Below the pieces are notes generated by a model, which had not been told where the DNA came from, did no database searches, and saw nothing but the letters and a program-made list of their open reading frames with translations. From the IMG/VR virus record IMGVR_UViG_3300042400_001600, positions 1 to 64,000 of that record: 64,000 nt of DNA. One strand, given 5' to 3'. Positions 48,690-56,503 of this stretch are shown in pieces. Source of the stretch: a virus. The translations under genes and the position numbers were made by a program. How positions within the stretch are numbered: the stretch's first letter is position 1; the number at the start of each line of letters is the position of its first letter.

Positions 48690-50192
48690 TTACTGTGCGC
48701 AGAAATTATTGTGGGCGGCAACTGCCAATTCCTGCTTCGCATCAATTCCCTTGGGGTGGTTGGTGCGGATGGCGGAGAGGGCGGCGAGCTTGTAGAGACC
48801 GTAGAGACCTGCCATGCGTTCAGCGGCGGACTTCAATTCAGTTGGCACCGCGGCGAGCAATTGCAGCTGAGGCAATTCGCTGGCGGATTTGATGATCGTG
48901 ATTTTCAGGATGCGCCGGCGGGCCGGGGCTTCCTCAATTGAAAATTTCTTTTCGGCGGAATCCAGCAGGCCTTCCACCGGGTCGGTCACTCCACCATCCA
49001 CCCCGGTCACTCCGGGCGTGCTGCCCTCAAATAGATCAGGGCTGATTCCACCGCAGCCGCAGCCATCGCTGAGCAGGCGGTTGAACACATCTGGCAGCAA
49101 TGAGCAGGCGGATTTGACGACGGGGTCATTGCTGACCTCGACAATTGAACGGTTGGTGGTGTAGGCCAGGAAACTGCGGAAGGGAAGGATGGACGCGCGC
49201 TTCGCCAATTCACCGAAGAACGTGCCGGGGCGCAGGGTGCGGACGGTGGTCAGCTCGGCATCGCTCAATTCACCATCGAGCAGTTTGGATCCCATCTCGT
49301 AGGCGTAGGCCAGCTTGGGATTGCCGGAGAGGGTACGCAGGTCTGTGTGTTTGAAGGCATCATTGAGCCAGGTCTCGTGCTCTGCCATGCGCTGCAATTG
49401 CGCCTGCTTCTCAAATCCCAATTGCAGGCCGCCAGTGTTTTCATTGAGTCCATAGAACGCAGCCCAATCCGTGCCGGTGATGATTTGGGGCTTTGCGCTG
49501 GCGGCTTTCTTCATGCCCTCGTCGCCGTGGAACATGTATTGCAGGTAATGCGCTGTGCGGTCCGCCGGGTATTTGACGTCGCTGATGTCGAAGAAGGTCG
49601 GGTGGTCGTTCCAGACGAAGGCGTACTTGTTGAACTCAGGCATCCACTGGTTCATGTGATTCTTGGCGTGATCGCAATACTCAGTCGGACTGGGGGCGAG
49701 ATTACCACAGCAGTTGCAGCGATCATTGGGAACGCGCGCAGACATTGAATCGCTGCGGGCACTGCCCTTCTTTATGCTCTCGTAGATATCCTCGCATTTG
49801 GAAATCTCCCCATGAACGATCAACTCGATGCGGGACATCGTCGGATTGTAGCGGGCGCATTTGACGGAGCCGATGGCCAGCCGGCGATTGGCGTGGTTGT
49901 GCTCCCGGAAATAGGCGCCATGCGAAACGAACGTCGGATGGTATTTGGTGTTGGCGTCCTTGGACCAACCGTCAGCATTGCGGTTCTGCCCGTAGATCTC
50001 GGTGTCACCCATTGCCACCAAATGCTGTGCGAAGAATCCCTTCGGCGGTCGGTATTGTTCCAGCAGGCTGCGCGGCATCACCTCCGAGGCGGCGGACTTC
50101 ACCCTGGCGTCGAAATCCAGAAAGCGGGACATCACGCCTCCGCAGGCTTTGAAGAGGGCGTCCTGATCGTCTTGGTGGTGGGTCTTGATCAT
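48690..50192 (-). CDS. Prohead maturation protease with Cys/His cluster
   Basis: 500 aa. Residues 60-180 match a prohead serine protease family of large phages: NRNADGW, FVSHGAYFREHNH (catalytic His candidate H98 or H100), LAIGSVKCARYNPTMSRIELIVHGEI, then SDSMSARVP (catalytic Ser candidate S149 or S151) and CNCCGN...YCDH, a zinc-like Cys/His cluster at residues 159-175. A long C-terminal part (about 300 aa) has many KxA motifs (MKKAASA, VVKSACS, IIKSASE, ELKSAAE), which suggests self-processing. It lies just upstream of scaffold and capsid genes. Confidence 0.75.
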   Translation of the reverse strand: MIKTHHQDDQDALFKACGGVMSRFLDFDARVKSAASEVMPRSLLEQYRPPKGFFAQHLVAMGDTEIYGQNRNADGWSKDANTKYHPTFVSHGAYFREHNHANRRLAIGSVKCARYNPTMSRIELIVHGEISKCEDIYESIKKGSARSDSMSARVPNDRCNCCGNLAPSPTEYCDHAKNHMNQWMPEFNKYAFVWNDHPTFFDISDVKYPADRTAHYLQYMFHGDEGMKKAASAKPQIITGTDWAAFYGLNENTGGLQLGFEKQAQLQRMAEHETWLNDAFKHTDLRTLSGNPKLAYAYEMGSKLLDGELSDAELTTVRTLRPGTFFGELAKRASILPFRSFLAYTTNRSIVEVSNDPVVKSACSLLPDVFNRLLSDGCGCGGISPDLFEGSTPGVTGVDGGVTDPVEGLLDSAEKKFSIEEAPARRRILKITIIKSASELPQLQLLAAVPTELKSAAERMAGLYGLYKLAALSAIRTNHPKGIDAKQELAVAAHNNFCAQ

Positions 50193-50198
50193 TTGAAA

Positions 50199-51350
50199 TT
50201 ACGGGGCGACGTGCGTGGGAAGACCACCGAAGGTTTTGTCCAATATGTCCGGAAGATAATAGCCCACGCCAGCGGCTGCCAGGCCTTTGGTCAGGCGGCC
50301 TTTGGCCAGGCGTTCAAATCCGCCGCGCGCTCCAACGCGGGCGCGTTCGGTGGCTGCGCTGAGTGCATCACGTAGTGATGGGGCAGATGCACCGATGACC
50401 CCAGCACCCCCACTAGCTCCGCTCATTCCGGAGATGTCAGGCATGCGCCCGAACAAAGATTTGCTCCAGTCTTTCAATGGGCCGAAGTCCGTCTTTCCGT
50501 AATTGATTCCAGCACCACGCAGTTTGCCGAGCAGCCCGCGGGTTTCATCATGCCCCAATGCCCCACCTGCGAGATTCTGCATTTCGCTTTTCGCGAATAC
50601 ACGACCCTTGCCGGTTAATTTGTCTTTCAAATTGTCCAAGATGCTTTGCTTGGCTTCCACGAAGACTTGCGGGTTAGCTGTTGCACCTCCCTGAGTCAGC
50701 CCATTGGCACCAGGGCGAATGCCGGGGAGCTTTTCCGAGATGTGCACGATATCCCTTAATGGGTCTTTCATGAATGGGGTCTTGCGTGTCGTCCACCCAT
50801 AGCCTCCGAGTCCGAACAATGCTCTAATTTGCGGACTATGAAAGAGTGTCGATCCTGGGGATTTGTCATTCTTGGGCAGCGCATTCATGATTTTGTCTAC
50901 CCCGTGGCTCAGCGCTGCGGCAGAGCCTCCGCCAAGCAATCCTGCGAGCAGCGCATTGCGTCCGACACGCATCGTCTTGCCTCCAAATCCCTCACCAGGG
51001 CGGCGATCGGTCATCATGGTGCCGATGCCGCCGGCAGCCGCAGAGCCCAGCCCGGCGAGCACTGCGGGGTCTTCGTAGGTCTTCGAGTCCATGACCTTGT
51101 TTCCCACCTGCGTGGCTTTATCCTTCACCCAACCTGCACCATCGGAGAGATTCTTTTTGAGGGAGTCCATCCACCCAGCATGTTTGACGCCGACGGAAAT
51201 GAGGCGGTGCCGTTCGGCAATTGAATCCGCAAAGGGAAGCTCACGCGCTTCACCGACTTTTACGCCGTGCTCCGCAGCCGCTGCAGTGCAATGGGCAAGG
51301 ACGGCGCTGGCGGCTTTGATGAACAGGGAATTGATTTCAGTTGGTGCCAT
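50199..51350 (-). CDS. Gly/Ala-rich internal virion protein, 383 aa
   Basis: N-terminal KxA site FIKAASAVL (K12). Several Gly/Ala-rich hydrophobic stretches (VLAGLGSAAAGGIGTMM, NALLAGLLGGGSAAALSHG, LTKGLAAAGVGYYLP) that could insert into a membrane, as in ejected proteins of other phages. Lies between the protease gene and further KxA proteins. Probable internal or ejected protein; inference. Confidence 0.6.
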   Translation of the reverse strand: MAPTEINSLFIKAASAVLAHCTAAAAEHGVKVGEARELPFADSIAERHRLISVGVKHAGWMDSLKKNLSDGAGWVKDKATQVGNKVMDSKTYEDPAVLAGLGSAAAGGIGTMMTDRRPGEGFGGKTMRVGRNALLAGLLGGGSAAALSHGVDKIMNALPKNDKSPGSTLFHSPQIRALFGLGGYGWTTRKTPFMKDPLRDIVHISEKLPGIRPGANGLTQGGATANPQVFVEAKQSILDNLKDKLTGKGRVFAKSEMQNLAGGALGHDETRGLLGKLRGAGINYGKTDFGPLKDWSKSLFGRMPDISGMSGASGGAGVIGASAPSLRDALSAATERARVGARGGFERLAKGRLTKGLAAAGVGYYLPDILDKTFGGLPTHVAP

Positions 51351-51360
51351 TGGAAAAATG

Positions 51361-51732
51361 TTAATCGGTGGCGATGGTGGTGGAATTACGGCCGGTAGTG
51401 CCAGCAGAAAGACCGCGCTTGCCTGCCACTCCGGCGGTAATGCGCGTGGTCAGTGTGGAATTGAACAGCAACGCATAGTCATTGGCCTGCTCATCGTCGG
51501 CAATTGAAAACGTGTGCTTCACCGGGAATTGAGAGGGGAAGCGAAGGTCATTGGCCGCAAGCGTAAAAGTGGTGCCACCCGAACCGAACACTCCCCCACA
51601 TGCGATGGTGGGCTCTCCGAATTGTTCGAGGGCTTCCTTTTCGGCGGTGCTCAATGCGTCGTCCGCGGGATTGAGTCCGATCTGCGCGTGGTAGGTCCCT
51701 TTTTCCAGCGTTACTTTGGTGTCGAGGATCAT
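51361..51732 (-). CDS. Beta-rich head-module protein, 123 aa
   Basis: MILDTKVTLEKGTYHAQIGLNP ... TTFTLAANDLRFPSQFPVKHTFSIADDEQANDYALLFNSTLTTRITAGVAGKRG. Compact beta protein without KxA sites, possibly a head decoration, fibre or completion protein. Function not known. Confidence 0.6.
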   Translation of the reverse strand: MILDTKVTLEKGTYHAQIGLNPADDALSTAEKEALEQFGEPTIACGGVFGSGGTTFTLAANDLRFPSQFPVKHTFSIADDEQANDYALLFNSTLTTRITAGVAGKRGLSAGTTGRNSTTIATD

Positions 51733-51738
51733 GGTGAA

Positions 51739-53244
51739 TTAGGCGTAGCGAGCGTCTTCAGTTCTGGCTCGGGTCTCTTCGGCCTGCGAATGGGATTTGT
51801 CGATATCGGCGAGCGTCTTATGTGTCTGGATGGGCACACCGCCGTATTGCAGCGCCTCACGCAGGGCGAAGCGTAGCTGATTGGGATTGTGCGCAATGCG
51901 CGGGTCGCCCTTCTGCAAATCATTGGCGAGGTCCACGAGATGCTGCGGATCGGCCTCCCCGAGAATCGGGTCGGTCATGATCAGGCGCTGCAGGTTGGAC
52001 ACGAAGCTCACATCCCGGACGGCATGGTCAATTCCCTTCTGGCGAAACTTGGGTGCATATTTGCTGTCGCCGGTGGCCTTCATCTTGTCGAGGATGCCGG
52101 GCATTGCACCGACCGTCTTGCCAACGCTCCCCTTGGGGATGAAGTCATTGATGGCGTCGATGATTTGGCTGGCCGTGTCCTTCTTCGCCGACCCTCTAGG
52201 GGTGGGCGCATCGCGCTCGGGCTGTCGGCTGTTTCTAGGGGTGGGCGCATCGCGCTCGGGCTGTCGGGTGTTCTGCTGTCGGGTGCGCTGGGCTTGCTGC
52301 TGCATGGTTTCCACGCGACCACCTATCGAAGCAGCAGGACTCTGTTCCGTCTGGGTCCAGTCCGCGGCAGGTGCTGCATCGTCCCGCTCTCCCGTATCAT
52401 CCACATCTGGGACCTGCGGCTCTCTGGTAAATGCCAGCTTCTCAAACTCCTCCGTCTCCTGCTTGGCGAGCAGCGCATAGGCATTGTGCAATTGTAGGGC
52501 ATCGGCGGCCGTCTTGATGAGCGGCAGGACATTGGTGCGATCGTGGAGCAGGCTGCGCTTGGTAGCCACCTTCGTCCAGGGCGTCAATTGCACCGAGACA
52601 TGCGCTGTGGCCTGCTTGACTGCCGCTTTGAAAATCATCTGCCCCTCGGCGTCTGCCAATTGCGAGACGTCCTCTTCCATTTGGGCGAAGAAGGGCTTGT
52701 TGGCGCCGATGTATTTGGCGAGCTTGGTCACCGCAGTGCGATACAGTGCGCTCTGGTCCTCCTGCAAATCACCCAGCCGGGCGACATTGATTTCCGTGAC
52801 GCGGCGGGCAGCAATGAGGGCGGCGGCCTTTTCGCCGGGAGTCGGGGGCTTTGCTGCGGGCTCCGCAAATGCCATCTTCTCAACCGGATTGTTTAGGGGC
52901 TTCTTGCCGGTCGCGCCGGACATGAAACGGGGAATTGGTTTGTGCTCCGCCGGCTTGGTGTCGGGCTTCTTGTCCTTGGCCGCCGCCGGAGCCTTGTAGG
53001 TGCCGTAGTCCGAGGCCAGCTTCACGGTATCGATGAGGGGAATTGAAGCGCCGCGCTGATCGGGGTTGTTGTCCATCCAGGCCACGGAGCGCGCCGTATT
53101 CAAAGTCATCGCCATCTTCGTGAGCTGCTCAGGGGCGAGATTGTTCTCCCGTGCGTAATTGATGAGGATGTCCTCGGCGCTGGCAGATTTCTGAATCTGA
53201 GGCAGGAGGCTTTCAATGACTTCGAGCACGCGACTTGGTGACAT
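51739..53244 (-). CDS. KxA-rich internal virion protein, 501 aa
   Basis: N-terminus MSPSRVLEVIESLLPQIQKSA ends in a KxA site at K19; at least eight more follow (TVKLASD, VEKMAFA, GEKAAAL, VTKLAKY, FKAAVKQ, WTKVATK, LIKTAAD, EKLAFTR). Residues about 310-350 are a repeated linker (QPERDAPTPR, twice). The rest is helical. Probable core or internal protein processed in the prohead. Confidence 0.6.
   Translation of the reverse strand: MSPSRVLEVIESLLPQIQKSASAEDILINYARENNLAPEQLTKMAMTLNTARSVAWMDNNPDQRGASIPLIDTVKLASDYGTYKAPAAAKDKKPDTKPAEHKPIPRFMSGATGKKPLNNPVEKMAFAEPAAKPPTPGEKAAALIAARRVTEINVARLGDLQEDQSALYRTAVTKLAKYIGANKPFFAQMEEDVSQLADAEGQMIFKAAVKQATAHVSVQLTPWTKVATKRSLLHDRTNVLPLIKTAADALQLHNAYALLAKQETEEFEKLAFTREPQVPDVDDTGERDDAAPAADWTQTEQSPAASIGGRVETMQQQAQRTRQQNTRQPERDAPTPRNSRQPERDAPTPRGSAKKDTASQIIDAINDFIPKGSVGKTVGAMPGILDKMKATGDSKYAPKFRQKGIDHAVRDVSFVSNLQRLIMTDPILGEADPQHLVDLANDLQKGDPRIAHNPNQLRFALREALQYGGVPIQTHKTLADIDKSHSQAEETRARTEDARYA
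52195..52267 (-). repeat. Tandem repeat of 39-bp period in the 501-aa gene
   Basis: Two identical stretches of about 34 bp, spaced 39 bp, encode the linker QPERDAPTPR twice. Identical DNA sequence indicates a recent duplication. Confidence 0.85.
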
Positions 53245-53294
53245 ATGGGAATGCTGAACGATTTGTGCGGCGGTCGCAAGCCTGCGTTGCGAAA

Positions 53295-54548
53295 TCAGCG
53301 CTTTGCCAACCGACGGGCCAGTTCCCGCAATGAGGCAGTCTTGTTGATCTCCTGTCCGTTCTGCACAATGCCCGGAACCACAGTGCGCTGCCAGTTACGG
53401 ATGTTGTCGTAGATTTCCGGGCTGCGCTGATTTGTTTTGCGCATCTGCCGGAACATGCGCTGGGCATCCAGTGGGTATTGCTGAATCCCCTTCTCGAATT
53501 GCGACTCATCGGGTTGCGTGGGATTTACTCCCTGTAAAAACTTGTCGTAATCCTGCGGGCTTTCAAATCGCTTCCCGGTGTTCTGGTATTGATGCTCCTG
53601 CAATTGCGACATGTAATCCCGCATCTCGGCAGAGTGCACATCATGATGCAGGTTGCCATACACAGGCAATTTGTTCTGTTGCTTCAGCGTCTCGCGGAAA
53701 TGCACCGGACGTTCTCCAGAAGGACGCCTCGACCAATGCAGCCCACTTCCCATGCGCGGCTGATCAGGATATGGGGTCGCATACGTGGGGACATATTTGT
53801 CTGGATGCTCCAGGCGTAAAGCTGCAGTGTCGTAAGCATCCACCCCGGTACCCGGCGGACTTGCAAGCGCTCCGTGATACGCCTCATGCTTCAGCGAATC
53901 CTCATCATCCATTAACGATTTAGCCGCCTGCCTGGCTGTCATGTTCGAATCTCGTAGACCCTCTGGATCCTTGAGGACGCTGTCTGTAAACTTCCGTCTC
54001 TCGTCCGAACCCCACATGTGGACGCTGTCAGCGAGCGGGTCGTAATGTGGCCCGAAAACTGCGGCATCCGCATCATTGCGCAACACCGGCACCGGCTGCG
54101 TCCATTTATTTTGATCTCCTGGCAAACCGGATGCTGTATTGTAGGCATGCGCCTTTTCCATTTCGCTTTGCAGGTTATTTCCGTAATACGGTTGCTTGTA
54201 ATATGCTGGGGTCACGGAGGACAGCGTAGGCCCGGCAAATGCGGAGGGAATTGGCTTCACAGCGGGGGCGCCTGTTGCTTGCGGCGCGACGCCTGCCCTA
54301 AAACCACCGCCTACCACCTGACTTGTTGGCGGTGGTGGGGTGGGTGTGGGAGGCTGTGGTAATTGACTTGGTCCCGTAAGGAATGAGGGTGGTGGAGTCT
54401 TACCTGTCACGCGGTCCCATACGTCACCGATTGATTTTGGCCATTTGAATGCGGACCGTCCTGCTGGTGGTGAAGAGACAGAAGGCAGAGCCGGAGCAGC
54501 CAGCTTCACCATGCTCATCCGTGCTCCCAATATGCCGGGCGTCATCAT
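53295..54548 (-). CDS. Internal virion protein with capsid-targeting-like N-terminus, 417 aa
   Basis: Begins MMTPGILGARMSMVKLA, a relative of the tag MNPRLFGAYLSTIKSA of two other genes; the site after it is KLA (K15-A17). A Pro-rich linker (SQLPQPPTPTPPPPTSQ) follows at residues 58-75, then a polar Tyr/Pro-rich body with HEAYHGALASPPG. The HEAYHG motif is reminiscent of a zinc-peptidase HExxH, though the second His spacing (HEAYH) fits exactly HExxH. The end LRELARRLAKR is basic. A protein packaged with the DNA and possibly a peptidase; both inferred. Confidence 0.6.
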   Translation of the reverse strand: MMTPGILGARMSMVKLAAPALPSVSSPPAGRSAFKWPKSIGDVWDRVTGKTPPPSFLTGPSQLPQPPTPTPPPPTSQVVGGGFRAGVAPQATGAPAVKPIPSAFAGPTLSSVTPAYYKQPYYGNNLQSEMEKAHAYNTASGLPGDQNKWTQPVPVLRNDADAAVFGPHYDPLADSVHMWGSDERRKFTDSVLKDPEGLRDSNMTARQAAKSLMDDEDSLKHEAYHGALASPPGTGVDAYDTAALRLEHPDKYVPTYATPYPDQPRMGSGLHWSRRPSGERPVHFRETLKQQNKLPVYGNLHHDVHSAEMRDYMSQLQEHQYQNTGKRFESPQDYDKFLQGVNPTQPDESQFEKGIQQYPLDAQRMFRQMRKTNQRSPEIYDNIRNWQRTVVPGIVQNGQEINKTASLRELARRLAKR

Positions 54549-54563
54549 TGCTGGTATTTCAAA

Positions 54564-55076
54564 TCAGAGCTGCGCGATCAATGCGCCGAAGATGCGGGGG
54601 TTGATGGATGCCACTTTCTTGAGCTTCGCGCGCCGCGCCTTTTCCTCATCCTGTTTAATTGCATGCCCGGAGGAAATACCTTGATGAGCCGATTTGACAG
54701 TGGAAAGGTAGGCGCCGAAAAGACGCGGGCTGATGGACGCCTTCTTTTTACTTTCCTGCTCTTCGCGTAAATCCTGCATCACCTGCTTTGGGAGGATCAA
54801 ACCATGCAAACCCGACAGTCCCGCACCTGTCACGGAACCAATCCCTGCCCCGGCGACCGGCAGCGCCAGAAGATGCAACAGGATTTCTTTTGTATCCATA
54901 TTTGCGTAACCCTTGCGCGCAATACGGTTGAGGCCCACACCCAGACCCACAGCAGCGCCGCCCAAGGCATTTCCTCCCGCATGTCGCGCGATATTGGACC
55001 CGGCGGCTTCGAGTCTCGAAGACATATCAGCTGATTTGACTGTGGAGAGATACGCACCAAAAAGACGAGGATTCAT
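54564..55076 (-). CDS. Protein carrying three copies of the MNPRLFGAYLS tag, 170 aa
   Basis: Copy 1: MNPRLFGAYLSTVKSA at residues 1-16. Copy 2: SPRLFGAYLSTVKSA at about 119-133. Copy 3: INPRIFGALIAQL at the very C-terminus. Between copies 1 and 2 is a Gly/Ala-rich, membrane-like stretch (ALGGAAVGLGVGL ... LLALPVAGAGIGSVTGAGLSGLHGL). Repetition of the tag argues that it is a real functional unit such as a capsid-targeting or scaffold-binding element. Confidence 0.6.
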   Translation of the reverse strand: MNPRLFGAYLSTVKSADMSSRLEAAGSNIARHAGGNALGGAAVGLGVGLNRIARKGYANMDTKEILLHLLALPVAGAGIGSVTGAGLSGLHGLILPKQVMQDLREEQESKKKASISPRLFGAYLSTVKSAHQGISSGHAIKQDEEKARRAKLKKVASINPRIFGALIAQL

Positions 55077-55120
55077 ACTCCCGTCAGTCTAAACGAGAGA
55101 GAGAGCAAGTCGATTCCAAA

Positions 55121-56062
55121 TCAGTTCACCCCAGCCCCAGACACTTCCATCGTCGGCTTCCCGCGGTAGAACTCCGTGGTGCGCTTGGCGTGGGCTGCGG
55201 CTTTGACCCGCTGCATTTCCGCCATGAGCACCTGACCGCCCGAGTTCTGGAACGGAGAGGCCTTCTCATCCTGCCCGCCTGCCTTGGCGGCCGAGATAAG
55301 CCGCAGGGCTGAATTGACCCCATGCCCGGCCTCGGGCCCCTGGTTGAGCCAGCCGTTCATCGCGAGGATGAGCCCGTTGGCCATGACGAAAGATTCCAAC
55401 CGCTGCACGGTATCGGCACTGAGGTATTTGGTCACGAGCTGGGAGGAGAAGCCGGCCAGATGCAATACATGCGCCGCGCCATTGTTGAAGCCAGCCCGGA
55501 GCAATTGCACGTCGAGCCCCTCGTTGGTGGTGTAGCCATTGAAGAATTCCACCGCGCGACCGTTCGGGTAAATGATCGAACTGAGGAATAATTCGTCCGC
55601 CTTCCGATCCCAGATGTTGAAGAAGAGGATCTCGTAAGCGGAAATTACCTCCTGCTTTTTGTTCAGCACTTTGGCGATCTTGTCCAAATCCATATCGCCC
55701 GAGACCAGCAGCGCATTTGCGACGGACCGCTCCTTGGCGTAATCGGCACCCATCCATGTGATGGCTTCGGCCAATGCCTTGTCCTTGTATTTGATCGGAT
55801 TGATGGCGTAGAGGTAGGCCCGCCACACCCATTCATCCCGTCCGTTCAATGGCACCTGCATGGGTCGTCGGTTGAACGCCATGGTCCTGGCGAAGTTCCA
55901 GCCGAAAGACAGATCCTTGTAGGCAGTGGCGAACCGACCAATCTCCGGGTCCGTAATGCCCACCTGCGTATCCGCGGCACGGATGCGGAAGTTGTCGCGA
56001 ACGATGTCCTCTTCCGGTGCGGGCAATATCCGGCACATTTGATTGATGCGGTCGGCTTTCAT
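55121..56062 (-). CDS. Conserved large-phage protein, 313 aa
   Basis: Start MKADRINQMCRILP at an ATGA overlap. Helical; the segment DLDKIAKVLNKKQEVISAYEILFFNIWDRKADELFLSSIIYPNGR is a pattern I know from hypothetical proteins of several large phages and looks like a helix-turn-helix followed by a helical repeat. The C-terminal third contains GHGVNSALRLISAAKAGGQ and VKAAAHAKRTTEF. No function known. Confidence 0.65.
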   Translation of the reverse strand: MKADRINQMCRILPAPEEDIVRDNFRIRAADTQVGITDPEIGRFATAYKDLSFGWNFARTMAFNRRPMQVPLNGRDEWVWRAYLYAINPIKYKDKALAEAITWMGADYAKERSVANALLVSGDMDLDKIAKVLNKKQEVISAYEILFFNIWDRKADELFLSSIIYPNGRAVEFFNGYTTNEGLDVQLLRAGFNNGAAHVLHLAGFSSQLVTKYLSADTVQRLESFVMANGLILAMNGWLNQGPEAGHGVNSALRLISAAKAGGQDEKASPFQNSGGQVLMAEMQRVKAAAHAKRTTEFYRGKPTMEVSGAGVN

Positions 56063-56331
56063 AAAAGATTCGAGGCCTCTGATTTGAATTCCGACAGGGC
56101 ATCCTGCATATGGGCCGCATTGATGGCGCCTCTGCCAGCGCCGGACAATTGCTCGCTCACGCAGCCACCCACCTCGACAATGATTTCCCGCAGGGATTCC
56201 GGATGCTTCTGTGCGAACAGGAATGCCGCCCAACGCCAGAGCTGATCGCGCAGGCATTGCGTATGCATCTCGTCCATTACGCTTTCCATTTCGGTGAGGG
56301 CGTCTTCGATTGTGGGTGTGGGGGACTTCAT
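56059..56331 (-). CDS. Hypothetical protein, 90 aa
   Basis: MKSPTPTIEDALTEMESVMDEMHTQCLRDQLWRWAAFLFAQKHPESLREIIVEVGG; helical with a hydrophobic Trp cluster. ATGA overlaps on both sides place it in a tight cluster with the 42-aa membrane peptide and the 313-aa gene. Function unknown. Confidence 0.65.
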   Translation of the reverse strand: MKSPTPTIEDALTEMESVMDEMHTQCLRDQLWRWAAFLFAQKHPESLREIIVEVGGCVSEQLSGAGRGAINAAHMQDALSEFKSEASNLL

Positions 56332-56456
56332 TGGGCGATAGCCAATTCGACGATATACCACCCCAGCCGAAGGAAACAGCCGAAGAAAATGGCAGTGACT
56401 GCGACGACAACAGCGTCACCGACATTTCCCTTTGTGCGTTCAGGTCTGGGTTCCAT
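56328..56456 (-). CDS. Small single-span membrane protein, 42 aa
   Basis: Short frame MEPRPERTKGNVGDAVVVAV then TAIFFGCFLRLGWYIVELAIAQ: a polar N-terminus and one membrane span. Its TGA overlaps the next ATG (ATGA), the packing used across this phage, which supports it. Possible holin-like or virion membrane peptide; unknown. Confidence 0.5.
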   Translation of the reverse strand: MEPRPERTKGNVGDAVVVAVTAIFFGCFLRLGWYIVELAIAQ

Positions 56457-56503
56457 ATGAGAACCAGCATTCAACACCCCACACCGCGCGTCCAGCGCAA
56501 ATG

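Noticed and set aside
52195-52267. CRISPR-like repeats
   Set aside because: Only two copies with a 5-bp gap, in frame within a gene; a coding tandem repeat.
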